NCBI GenBank assembly: GCA_033763775.1
Contig: JANRJW010000012.1
Coordinates: 179,867 to 243,866, forward strand
Reading direction: 5' to 3'
Origin: JAJTHB01 sp033763775
GTDB lineage: Bacteria > Pseudomonadota > Alphaproteobacteria > Rickettsiales > SXRF01
Length of the DNA: 64,000 nt
Shown here: positions 26,258 to 35,200 of the stretch, piece after piece
How the letters are laid out: each line of letters starts with the position of its first letter
Numbering within the stretch: position 1 is the first letter of the stretch
Notes under the pieces: model-generated
Seen by the model: only the letters and a program-made list of their open reading frames with translations
Databases searched by the model: none
Told to the model about the DNA's origin: nothing
Position numbers and translations under genes: made by a program

Positions 26258-27502
26258 ATGATACAGATGCATGAAAACAGCCATCTCTACCATCTGCATG
26301 AAATGCAGTATGCCGCGATGGCACCGCTTCACGCGATGGCAGAAGCCAGCAAAGCGCTGCACCGTCATCCCTTTTCACCACTCGCCTACACCGGCTACGG
26401 CCGCCATGTTGCAGCGGCGTCCGAGCTTATCGAGCGCATCACTGATCGCTATGGCAAGCCGCAGTTCGGCATTACCCATACGAAAGTGGGTGGCAAGCAG
26501 GTCGCAGTGGATGAAACGGTGGTGCTGGAAAAATCCTTCTGCAGGCTGATTCATTTCAAAAAGAAAACCACCCAGAAACAGCCCACTTTGCTGCTGGTTG
26601 CCCCCATGTCCGGCCACCACGCCACCTTGCTGCGCGGCACCGTGGAAACCATGCTGCCACACTGCGATGTGTATATCACGGACTGGCTGGATGCACGCGG
26701 CGTATCGCTTGCTGCGGGCAGCTTTGATCTCGACGATTACGTGCACTACCTGATCGAATTCATGCACCTGCTTGATGAGAAAGTGCATGTGATGGCGGTG
26801 TGCCAGCCATCAGTGCCGGTGCTCGCGGCAGTGAGCGTGATGAACGAGCTGAAAGACAAAAAAACCCCGCTCTCCATGACGCTGATCGGCGGGCCGATTG
26901 ATACGCGTATCAACCCCACCAAGGTGAATAAGACTGCTGAGGAGCGTCCGCTATCGTGGTTTAAAACCCATGTCATCACCCGGGTGCCGTTTCATTACCC
27001 GGGCTTCATGCGCCGCGTTTATCCCGGCTTTCTGCAGCTGACCAGCTTCATGTCGCTGGATATGGAGCGCCACATCAACGCGCACAAAGACCTGTTCAAG
27101 CATCTGGTGGAAGGCGATGGTGAATCCGCCGCCGCGCATAAAAAGTTTTATGATGAATATCTATCGGTCACCGACCTGCCTGCCGAGTTCTACCTCGACT
27201 GCATCGAGAAAGTATTCCAGAAACACTCGCTGCCGAAAAATGAACTGGATTTCGAGGGGCATAAAATTCGCCCGTCGCACATCACCCAAACTGCACTGCT
27301 CACGCTGGAAGGCGAGCTGGATGATATTTCCGGCGTTGGCCAGACACAGGCCGCGCACAAGCTATGCAGCAGTCTGCCGGCCGAAATGAAAAAACACCAC
27401 CTGCAGAAAGGCGTGGGGCATTACGGCATTTTCAACGGCCGCAAATTCCGTGAATTCGTTGCGCCGATTATTGTGGATTTTGTGAACAAGCACGAAGCGT
27501 AG
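26258..27502 (+). CDS. phaZ: Intracellular polyhydroxyalkanoate depolymerase
   Basis: An alpha/beta-hydrolase that mobilises stored PHB. The nucleophile is a cysteine in MAVCQPSVPVLAA, with the His in KGVGHYGIFNGRKF near the end, as in Ralstonia-type PhaZ. Start at 26258 is supported by an AGGGAA site; the ATG at 26222 lacks one. Length is 414 aa. Its presence implies the cell makes PHB granules, but no phaC is in the window. Confidence 0.93.
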   Translation: MIQMHENSHLYHLHEMQYAAMAPLHAMAEASKALHRHPFSPLAYTGYGRHVAAASELIERITDRYGKPQFGITHTKVGGKQVAVDETVVLEKSFCRLIHFKKKTTQKQPTLLLVAPMSGHHATLLRGTVETMLPHCDVYITDWLDARGVSLAAGSFDLDDYVHYLIEFMHLLDEKVHVMAVCQPSVPVLAAVSVMNELKDKKTPLSMTLIGGPIDTRINPTKVNKTAEERPLSWFKTHVITRVPFHYPGFMRRVYPGFLQLTSFMSLDMERHINAHKDLFKHLVEGDGESAAAHKKFYDEYLSVTDLPAEFYLDCIEKVFQKHSLPKNELDFEGHKIRPSHITQTALLTLEGELDDISGVGQTQAAHKLCSSLPAEMKKHHLQKGVGHYGIFNGRKFREFVAPIIVDFVNKHEA

Positions 27503-27545
27503 AAAAGCATTTGATGGCAACGGCTCCGCGAGCTAAATTCAGCGC

Positions 27546-29051
27546 ATGATAAGTTACGCCACCCACCGCCATCTTTACTGGGTTTCCAGCGCGCTGGTGT
27601 TTATTTTCTTTGCTGTGGCTCTCAGCGGTGAAGCACCCAGTATGTTTGGTGATTCTGACATGCTGTGGCATATCGCCGCCGGTGATCATATTCGTAAGAT
27701 CGGGGAAGTGCCCATGCTTGATCCCTGGTCGTTCACCGCCGGTGATTATCGCTGGATTAATGTGGCATGGCTGTGGGATATCGGCTTCAGCTATCTTCAT
27801 GAACATTTCGGCTGGCACGGGCCGGTGGTGATGAATGCCGTAACGATTGCTATCACGCTCGCCATTCTGTTCGCTCATGGGCTGCTGCGAAGCGGCGATA
27901 ATCTCATTCCTATTGTTATTGCGCTGATAGGCGTCATCCTGATGATGACGATGATTCTAAGGCCAATGCAGGTGACACACCTGATGACTGCTATCTGGAT
28001 GCTGATTCTGGCACAGCATTCCCGCGGTCTATGCAGTCATCGCCGGCTTCTCGTCATGCCACCACTGATGCTGCTATGGGTCAATTGCCATGGCGGCTTC
28101 ATTGTGGGGCTGATGGCGCTGGGCTTCTTTTTTACTCAAGCCTGGCTTACAAAGAAAAAACCTGAAGCAATTTGGCTTTTTTTCATCGGCGCCGCCTGCT
28201 TTGCCGCGACGTTTATCAACCCCTTTGGCTGGCGGGTTTATGAACTTCACTGGGTTATGCTCTCGATTCCTTCCAAAGCTTATATCAGCGAGTGGCTGCC
28301 ACTTACACTTTCCTACAGCACGCTACTTTTAAACCTGCTTGCTGTGATTTTTATTCTACTGGTGCCGCGCAACAATTCTTTGAATTTTTCTCATGCAGAG
28401 CGCTGGTTTGCTTATGTATGGTTGATCATGGGGGTGACTTCCATGCGTAATATGAGCATTTTTGCGGTGGTGGCGTTTCCGCTGGTGGTGGCGGCGCTTG
28501 CCCAGTACCTTAAGCCTTCAGCCGCCAACCCCAACCCAACCGCCAGAGCCATCGTCGATCGCTGCCTCGCCCTGCTTAACCGCAAACAAGCGGCTGTTGC
28601 TGCGTTGCTGGCAAGCGCGGCATTGGTGCCATTTCTTTTTTCGCCAAACGCCATGCGCTGGCTTGCGATCGACCTCAAACCGATTTCTATCCAATCAGAA
28701 ATCGCTTTCATTGAACAGCATATTGCCTCGCCACGCGTGCTTAACCACTATAATCTGGGTGGCTACCTGATTTATGAGTCGCGCGGCCGCGTGCCGGTAT
28801 TTGTTGATCCCAGAGCCGAAACGGCTTTTCCTGCCGAGCTAATGAAAGAATTCTGGAATTTTCAGCGGGGTGGGGAAAACTGGGACAGCATATTGGATCG
28901 CTATAAAATAAATGCGATCATGACGCCAAATAAAAAAATTATGCCCGGCCATGAACGGTTTCTTGATCTGCTAGCAACCAAGCCGGGCTGGCGACTTGCA
29001 TTTGAAGGGCCCGTTGCCCTAGTTTTTGTGCGAACGGATAGTAGCCATTGA
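27546..29051 (+). CDS. Polytopic membrane protein, paralogue 1
   Basis: About ten membrane segments over 501 aa. Near the N-terminus SDMLWHIAAGDHIRKIGEVP and DPWSFTAGDYRWINVAWLWD, mid-protein WVNCHGGFIVG, and near the C-terminus VPVFVDPRAETAFPAELM. The layout (acidic residue in the first loop, membrane core, soluble tail) resembles GT-C-type glycosyltransferases, but this is inference and no catalytic motif is certain. The next gene is a clear paralogue. Confidence 0.65.
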   Translation: MISYATHRHLYWVSSALVFIFFAVALSGEAPSMFGDSDMLWHIAAGDHIRKIGEVPMLDPWSFTAGDYRWINVAWLWDIGFSYLHEHFGWHGPVVMNAVTIAITLAILFAHGLLRSGDNLIPIVIALIGVILMMTMILRPMQVTHLMTAIWMLILAQHSRGLCSHRRLLVMPPLMLLWVNCHGGFIVGLMALGFFFTQAWLTKKKPEAIWLFFIGAACFAATFINPFGWRVYELHWVMLSIPSKAYISEWLPLTLSYSTLLLNLLAVIFILLVPRNNSLNFSHAERWFAYVWLIMGVTSMRNMSIFAVVAFPLVVAALAQYLKPSAANPNPTARAIVDRCLALLNRKQAAVAALLASAALVPFLFSPNAMRWLAIDLKPISIQSEIAFIEQHIASPRVLNHYNLGGYLIYESRGRVPVFVDPRAETAFPAELMKEFWNFQRGGENWDSILDRYKINAIMTPNKKIMPGHERFLDLLATKPGWRLAFEGPVALVFVRTDSSH

Positions 29052-29122
29052 ACTTCCATCGCCAGCTCGCAGTTGCAAGCGCAGCCTTGCCGAGAGAGTG
29101 CGACACTGCTAGTGCTGAATAC

Positions 29123-30601
29123 ATGAACCCTATTTCAAGCCATCGCCCGATTGTCATCCAGTCCAGTCTGGTGTTTCTTGCCTTCATGGCCGCAATATTG
29201 GTCGATGGCTACAATATGCTCTCGGACAGTGATCCGCTATGGCACCTTGCCGCCGGCGATCTGATTCGAGAAAGTGGGGCAATTCCGCTGACCGACCCAT
29301 GGTCATTTACCGCCGGGGATTATCGCTGGCTGAATGTTGCATGGTTGTGGGATATTGGCCTTAGTCTTGTGCATGAACACTGGGGGTGGCATGGCGCGAT
29401 GATGATCAACAGCATCATCGTGGCGCTGATTCTCGCTCTGACCTATGCAAACTGCGTGATTCGTTCGAAAAGTGGCATTGCGTCGCTGCTCGCTGTGTGC
29501 CTGTTTTTTGTGTTGCTCACCATGTATCTCAGGCCGCTGCAGATTACCCATCTGATGATCGCCTTCTGGGCGCTGATTCTCGGGCTGTGGGCGCGCGGCG
29601 AGTGCCGCAACCATTGGCTGGCATTGCTGCCTGTTTCGATGGTGCTATGGGTCAATTGCCATGGCGGCTTTATCCTCGGTTTTTTATTGCTCGCGGCGTA
29701 TGGCATCCACACGCTGGCTACGCGCAACATTCAGCGTATTGCTATGTTTTCAGCCATCTGCCTGCTGTGCCTTATCGCCATCTTTATCAATCCCTACGGC
29801 ACGGAGATCATCGAAACAGTACGCCGGCCGCTATTTACCGTGGCCAATGACTATATTATGGAGTGGCAGGCCATCACCGTCACACTGCACAACCTCATGA
29901 CGCTACTGTTTGTCGTGCTGTTTGTTATTCTGGTGCCGGGCAGACCCAGTAGCGCACTGCCAGCCGAGCGCTGGCTGGCTTACCTGATGCTGATTTATGC
30001 GCTCACCACCATCCGCGCCCTGCCCGCGTTTGCGATTCTCGCTGCGCCGTGGCTTGCCTTCAGGCTCGCAGATTATCTCAAAGAGCAGAAAGCACCCTCG
30101 CCGCTGGCGCTGGCCATTCGCAGCCGCGCACAATCCATCAGCAACGCGCGCAACGCTCTAGCCGCCGCCCTGTGTAGCTGTGTGCTGGCTACCCTGTTAC
30201 TGGTGGGTAAGCCCGGCCAGCAGCTATTTCCCATGGAAGCAAGCTGGCCAAGGATGGCGGAAGAGATTGCCTATCTTGAAACCCACCACCCCACAGGGCG
30301 TTTCATCAATGAATTTGTACTGGGCGGCTACCTTGCCTATGAAACACGCGGCCGCATCCCCGTCTTTGTCGACCCGCGCACCGAAACCGCCTTTCCCGCG
30401 CAGGTAATGGAGGATTATTTCCGCTTTGATGACGGCAAGCAGGGCTGGGAAGAAATGCTGGAGCGCTACGATGTTGACGGAATTATCGTAACCAATGGCA
30501 TGGATAAAGCCCGTTTTCACGACCGTTTTGCTTTCCGAAATGGCTGGAAAAAGGCATTTACGGGTAAAACCGCTACCATTTACGTGCGCCAGCGCGATTA
30601 G
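29123..30601 (+). CDS. Polytopic membrane protein, paralogue 2
   Basis: A tandem duplicate of the upstream gene: it keeps SDPLWHLAAGDLIRESGAIP, DPWSFTAGDYRWLNVAWLWD, WVNCHGGFILG and VPVFVDPRTETAFPAQVM blocks. The start MNPISSHRP at 29123 is preferred over a TTG at 29048 inside the previous gene. Length is 492 aa. It precedes carA by 64 bp. The role is unknown; a cell-surface glycan transferase is one possibility. Confidence 0.65.
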   Translation: MNPISSHRPIVIQSSLVFLAFMAAILVDGYNMLSDSDPLWHLAAGDLIRESGAIPLTDPWSFTAGDYRWLNVAWLWDIGLSLVHEHWGWHGAMMINSIIVALILALTYANCVIRSKSGIASLLAVCLFFVLLTMYLRPLQITHLMIAFWALILGLWARGECRNHWLALLPVSMVLWVNCHGGFILGFLLLAAYGIHTLATRNIQRIAMFSAICLLCLIAIFINPYGTEIIETVRRPLFTVANDYIMEWQAITVTLHNLMTLLFVVLFVILVPGRPSSALPAERWLAYLMLIYALTTIRALPAFAILAAPWLAFRLADYLKEQKAPSPLALAIRSRAQSISNARNALAAALCSCVLATLLLVGKPGQQLFPMEASWPRMAEEIAYLETHHPTGRFINEFVLGGYLAYETRGRIPVFVDPRTETAFPAQVMEDYFRFDDGKQGWEEMLERYDVDGIIVTNGMDKARFHDRFAFRNGWKKAFTGKTATIYVRQRD

Positions 30602-30664
30602 CCGTTGACGAATCCTATCTCTATCTCTAGTCTCCCGCCAATTTGCCCGGAGCTAACCTGACCT

Positions 30665-31867
30665 GTGACTGACCTGACGCCACCACCGAACGCCTCCGCC
30701 TGCCTCATGCTGGCAGATGGCACGGTATTTTGGGGCGAAGGCTACGGGGCAGAAACAATGTCCGCCGGCGAGCTGTGTTTCAACACCGCTATGACCGGCT
30801 ATCAGGAAATCCTCACCGACCCCTCCTACACCGGCCAGATCATCACCTTCACCTTCCCGCATATTGGCAATGTCGGCTGCAACAGTGAAGATATTGAATC
30901 AACCACACCGCGCTGCGCCGGCCTCATCACCCGAGAGCGCCCAACCGCTGCTTCTAACTTCCGCAGTGAAACATCGCTGGATGAATGGCTGAAAAAGCAT
31001 GGCATTCCCGCCATCTGCGGCATTGATACCCGCGCACTGGTGAAACACCTGCGAAGGCACGGCGCGCAGAATGGCGTGATTGTTAGTGGACAGCGGACGG
31101 TGGACGGTGGACAGATAGAGGCAGCGCGGACATTACTAGCAAAAACCCCTAGCATGAAAGGGTTAGATCTCGCCAAACAAGTATCCACAATAAAAGAATA
31201 TGAATGGACATCGCCATTGTGGACATTGTCCACCGTCCACCGTCCATTGTCCACCTCTTACCACGTGGTCGCCATCGACTACGGCATCAAGCACAACATT
31301 CTTCGCCACCTCGCTGAGCGCGGCTGCAAAGTCACCGTTGTGCCCGCCGACACACGTGCGGAAGAAATTCTGAAGCTGAGGCCAGACGGCATCTTTTTAT
31401 CCAATGGCCCGGGCGACCCGGCGGCCACCGGTAAGTATGCCATCGCTGAAATCAGAAAACTGATCGATTCTGAGCTACCCATCTTCGGCATCTGCCTCGG
31501 ACACCAGCTGCTCGGCATCGCCCTGGGCGGAAAAACCGAGAAAATGCAGCAAGGCCACCGCGGCGCGAACCATCCGGTGAAGAATCTCATCACTGGTAAT
31601 GTCGAAATCACCTCGCAGAATCACGGTTTCGCGGTGAGCAAAGACGGATTGCCGGAGGATGTCGAAATCACCCATATCTCGCTGTTCGACGGCACCATTC
31701 AAGGCCTGCGGCACAAAGTGAGGCCGATTTTCTGTGTGCAAGGCCACCCCGAAGCCTCACCGGGGCCGCACGACAGCGGCTATCTGTTTGATGAGTTTGT
31801 GGGGTTGGTGAAGAATAGGATTCAGGATTCAGGATTCAGGATTCAGGAAAAGGCTTCTGCGTCATGA
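30665..31867 (+). CDS. carA: Carbamoyl-phosphate synthase small subunit
   Basis: Glutaminase subunit that feeds ammonia to CarB for arginine and pyrimidine synthesis. The class I amidotransferase triad is complete: FGICLGHQLLG (Cys) and GHPEASPGP (His, Glu). The start codon is GTG. Two stretches differ from the family: GQRTVDGGQ and WTLSTVHRPLSTS are encoded by an inverted pair of 7-bp-unit arms (31086-31254), and the last residues (NRIQDSGFRIQEKASAS) come from the left arm of the downstream element. Its stop overlaps the next ATG (ATGA). Confidence 0.96.
   Translation: MTDLTPPPNASACLMLADGTVFWGEGYGAETMSAGELCFNTAMTGYQEILTDPSYTGQIITFTFPHIGNVGCNSEDIESTTPRCAGLITRERPTAASNFRSETSLDEWLKKHGIPAICGIDTRALVKHLRRHGAQNGVIVSGQRTVDGGQIEAARTLLAKTPSMKGLDLAKQVSTIKEYEWTSPLWTLSTVHRPLSTSYHVVAIDYGIKHNILRHLAERGCKVTVVPADTRAEEILKLRPDGIFLSNGPGDPAATGKYAIAEIRKLIDSELPIFGICLGHQLLGIALGGKTEKMQQGHRGANHPVKNLITGNVEITSQNHGFAVSKDGLPEDVEITHISLFDGTIQGLRHKVRPIFCVQGHPEASPGPHDSGYLFDEFVGLVKNRIQDSGFRIQEKASAS
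31086..31254. repeat. Inverted pair of 7-bp-unit arms inside carA
   Basis: The left arm (31086-31113) contains GGACGGT twice plus variants, and the right arm (31227-31254) is its reverse complement at 26 of 28 positions. The 113 bp between them encode conserved CarA sequence (KGLDLAKQVS..EYEWT). Both arms are in frame. Confidence 0.9.
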
Positions 31868-32262
31868 AAATACAAAGCTATCGAGATCTCGACGTTTGGC
31901 AAAAATCCCGAAAGTTGGTAGGTCGCATATATAAACTCACACACACATTTCCCAAAGAAGAGCTTTACGGCCTTACTAACCAGCTACGGCGAGCGGCTGT
32001 TTCTATTCCTTCCAATATTGCGGAAGGAAAATCACGCAGGGCTACCAGAGATTACATGCGATTTCTCGATATTGCCTACGGCTCGATCGCAGAAGTGGAA
32101 ACCCAGCTGTTTATTGCTTGTGATTTGAATTATACAACGGAAAAGAAAATTACGAAACTTTTGGAAGACTATGCAGAAGTAGGCCGCATGTTAAACGGTT
32201 TGCTTTCAAGCCTAGAACGCAAGCTAAATTCCCCTGAATCCCGAATCCTGAATCCTGAATCC
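31818..32262. mobile_element. Four-helix-bundle element with inverted 7-bp-unit arms
   Basis: The left arm is four tandem GGATTCA units plus GGA (31818-31848). The right arm (32233-32262) is its reverse complement at 29 of 30 positions. Between them is one complete four-helix-bundle gene. The element sits exactly at the carA-carB junction and supplies the last codons of carA; carB starts 4 bp after the right arm. Mobility is inferred from the layout; no target duplication or transposase was seen. Confidence 0.7.
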
Positions 32263-32277
32263 TCCCATGCCTCGTAG
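31864..32277 (+). CDS. Four-helix-bundle protein (23S rRNA intervening-sequence family)
   Basis: A 137-aa member of the S23/IVP four-helix-bundle family, related in fold to the Avd accessory protein of diversity-generating retroelements. Family hallmarks are present: YRDLDVWQKSRKLVGRIYKL, LRRAAVSIPSNIAEGKSR and GSIAEVETQLFIA. The family occurs as ORFs inside 23S rRNA insertions and as stand-alone genes; the biochemical function is unsettled, possibly nucleic-acid binding. It overlaps carA by 4 bp and carB by 11 bp, so it is translated as part of the carAB operon. The C-terminal SPESRILNPESSHAS comes from the right arm. Confidence 0.93.
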   Translation: MKIQSYRDLDVWQKSRKLVGRIYKLTHTFPKEELYGLTNQLRRAAVSIPSNIAEGKSRRATRDYMRFLDIAYGSIAEVETQLFIACDLNYTTEKKITKLLEDYAEVGRMLNGLLSSLERKLNSPESRILNPESSHAS

Positions 32278-35200
32278 AACTGACATAAAATCCATCCTCA
32301 TCATCGGCGCGGGGCCGATCGTCATCGGTCAGGCGTGTGAGTTTGATTATTCCGGCTCGCAGGCCTGCAAAGTGCTGCGCGCGGAGGGCTACCGCGTGAT
32401 TCTGATTAACTCGAATCCGGCGACGATCATGACCGACCCGGAGCTGGCGGACGCCACCTACATCGAGCCGATCACGCCGGAGATGGTGGAAAAAATCATC
32501 ATCAAAGAAAAACCTGATGCACTGCTGCCGACCATGGGCGGCCAGACGGCGCTCAACTGCGCCAAGGCGCTCGCTGAATCCGGCGTGTTGAAAAAATATA
32601 ACGTGGAGCTGATCGGCGCGAAACTGGATTCCATCAATAAAGCCGAAGACCGCCAGCTCTTCGGCGAGGCGATGCGAAAAATCGGCCTTGAAGTGCCGAA
32701 AAACACGGTGGTGAAATCACTGGAAGAAGCGCGCGAAGCACTCGCCATCACCGGCCTTCCCGCCGTAATTCGCCCCTCTTTCACCCTCGGCGGCACTGGC
32801 GGCGGCATTGCTTATAACAAGGAAGAATTTGAGCAGATTGTGCTCTCCGGCCTCGACGCCTCGCCCGTGCATGAGGTGATGATCGATGAATCCGTGCTCG
32901 GCTGGAAAGAATATGAGATGGAGGTGGTGCGCGATAAAAACGATAACTGCATCATCGTCTGCTCGATTGAAAACGTTGACCCCATGGGCGTGCATACCGG
33001 CGACTCGATCACGGTCGCGCCTGCGCTTACCCTCACCGATAAAGAATTCCAGATCATGCGCGATGCGAGTTTTGCGGTCCTGCGCGAAATCGGCGTGGAT
33101 ACGGGCGGCTCGAACGTGCAGTTTGCCGTGAACCCGGAAAACGGCCGCATGGTGGTGATTGAGATGAACCCGCGCGTTTCGCGCTCATCGGCGCTTGCCT
33201 CGAAAGCGACCGGCTTTCCGATCGCCAAGGTGGCGGCGAAACTTGCGGTTGGTTACACACTCGATGAAATCGCCAACGACATCACCGGCGGCAAAATCCC
33301 CGCCAGCTTCGAGCCGACGATTGACTATATCGTCACCAAAATCCCGCGTTTTGCCTTTGAAAAATTCCCGGGCGCCGAGCCGCTGCTTTCCACCGCGATG
33401 AAGTCGGTGGGCGAAGCGATGGCGATGGGACGAAACTTCGCCGAAAGCCTGCAGAAATGTTTGCGCTCGCTCGAAGTGGGCCTCACCGGCCTGAACGCAC
33501 CGGAAGGCATTGACACCTTAGAGCAGGCCACCCTCGCCCTTTCCAAGCCCACGCCAGACCGTCTGCTGGTCGCCGCGCAAGCGCTTCGCCTTGGCATGGC
33601 GGTAGAGCAAATCTGCGCGATTGCAAAATATGACCCGTGGTTTGTGCGGCAGTTGGAGATATTGGTGGAGATGGAGAAACAAATAAAAGCCGTCATCCCT
33701 GCGAAAGCAGGGATCCAGCGCGCCGCGTCTGCGGCGCAGATAGATCTGGATTCCCGCTTTCGCGGGAATGACGAGTTACAACGCTGGAAACGCGCGGGCT
33801 TTTCCGACGCCCGCATTGCCGAACTTGCGGGTGTGAAAACTGCTGAGATCACGTCGCTTCGCCATAAGCTCGGCATCCGCCCAGTGTTCAAGCGCATCGA
33901 TACCTGCGCGGCGGAGTTTGATTCGGATACGGCCTATATGTATTCGACCTATGATGATGTGTGTGAAGCCGCACCTACGGACAAAGAAAAAATCATCATC
34001 CTCGGCGGTGGCCCCAATCGCATCGGCCAGGGTATTGAGTTTGATTATTGCTGTGTTCATGCCTGCTATGCGCTGAAAGATGCAGGCTTTGAGACCATCA
34101 TGATCAATTGCAACCCGGAGACGGTTTCTACCGATTATGACACGGCCAACCGGCTGTATTTCGAGCCACTGACGGCTGAAGACGTGCTGGAGATTATCGC
34201 CAAAGAAAAGTCGAATGGGAAACTAAAGGGCGTGATTGTGCAGTTCGGCGGCCAGACGCCGCTGAAGCTGGCGCGCGCGCTGGAAGCCGCAGGCGTGCCC
34301 ATCATCGGCACCTCGCCGGATTCGATTGACCTCGCCGAAGACCGCGACCGTTTCCGCGCCCTCATCGACAAGCTGAAACTCAAACAGCCGAAAAGTGCCA
34401 TTGGCCGCACCGCTGCCGAAGTCATTGCAGCAAGCGATAGCATTGGGTTTCCGCTGCTGGTGCGCCCGTCTTATGTGCTTGGTGGCCGCGCGATGGCCAT
34501 CATGCACGACAAGCCAAGCCTCGAAAAATATGTGGTGGAACTAGCCAAAATGTTTGGCGATGGCCCAATTCTGGTGGATGCCTATCTGAAAGACGCCATC
34601 GAGCTGGATGTGGATTGCCTTGCCGATGGTACGGATGTCATGGTCGCCGGCATGATGCAGCATATTGAAGAAGCCGGTATTCACTCCGGTGATTCTGCCT
34701 GCTCGCTGCCAGCTTATTCCTTAAGCGAAACGATTCTTGCCGAAGTACGCCGGCAAGCAGAAGCACTCGCGCGTGAGCTTAAAGTGATAGGGCTGATGAA
34801 TGTTCAGTTCGCAGTGAAGGACAGCGAGGTCTACCTGATCGAAGTAAACCCACGCGCCAGCCGCACCATTCCGTTTGTTGCCAAAACCATCGGCATTCCT
34901 ATTGCCAAACTCGCTGCGCGCATCATGGCCGGCGAAAAACTTCGGGATTTGGGACTCGGGAATGGGGATTCGGGAAATTCCCGAACGCCGAATGCCGAAT
35001 CCCGAAAGCCATTAAACCATGTCGCCGTCAAAGAATCCGTTTTCCCATTCGCACGCTTCCAGAATGTCGATGTCATCCTGGGGCCTGAGATGAAATCCAC
35101 CGGCGAGGCGATGGGGATTGATGTGGATTTCCCGCGTGCCTTTGCCAAATCCCAGCTTTCCGCAGGCACCACCATCCCGAAATCCGGCCGGGTGTTTGTG

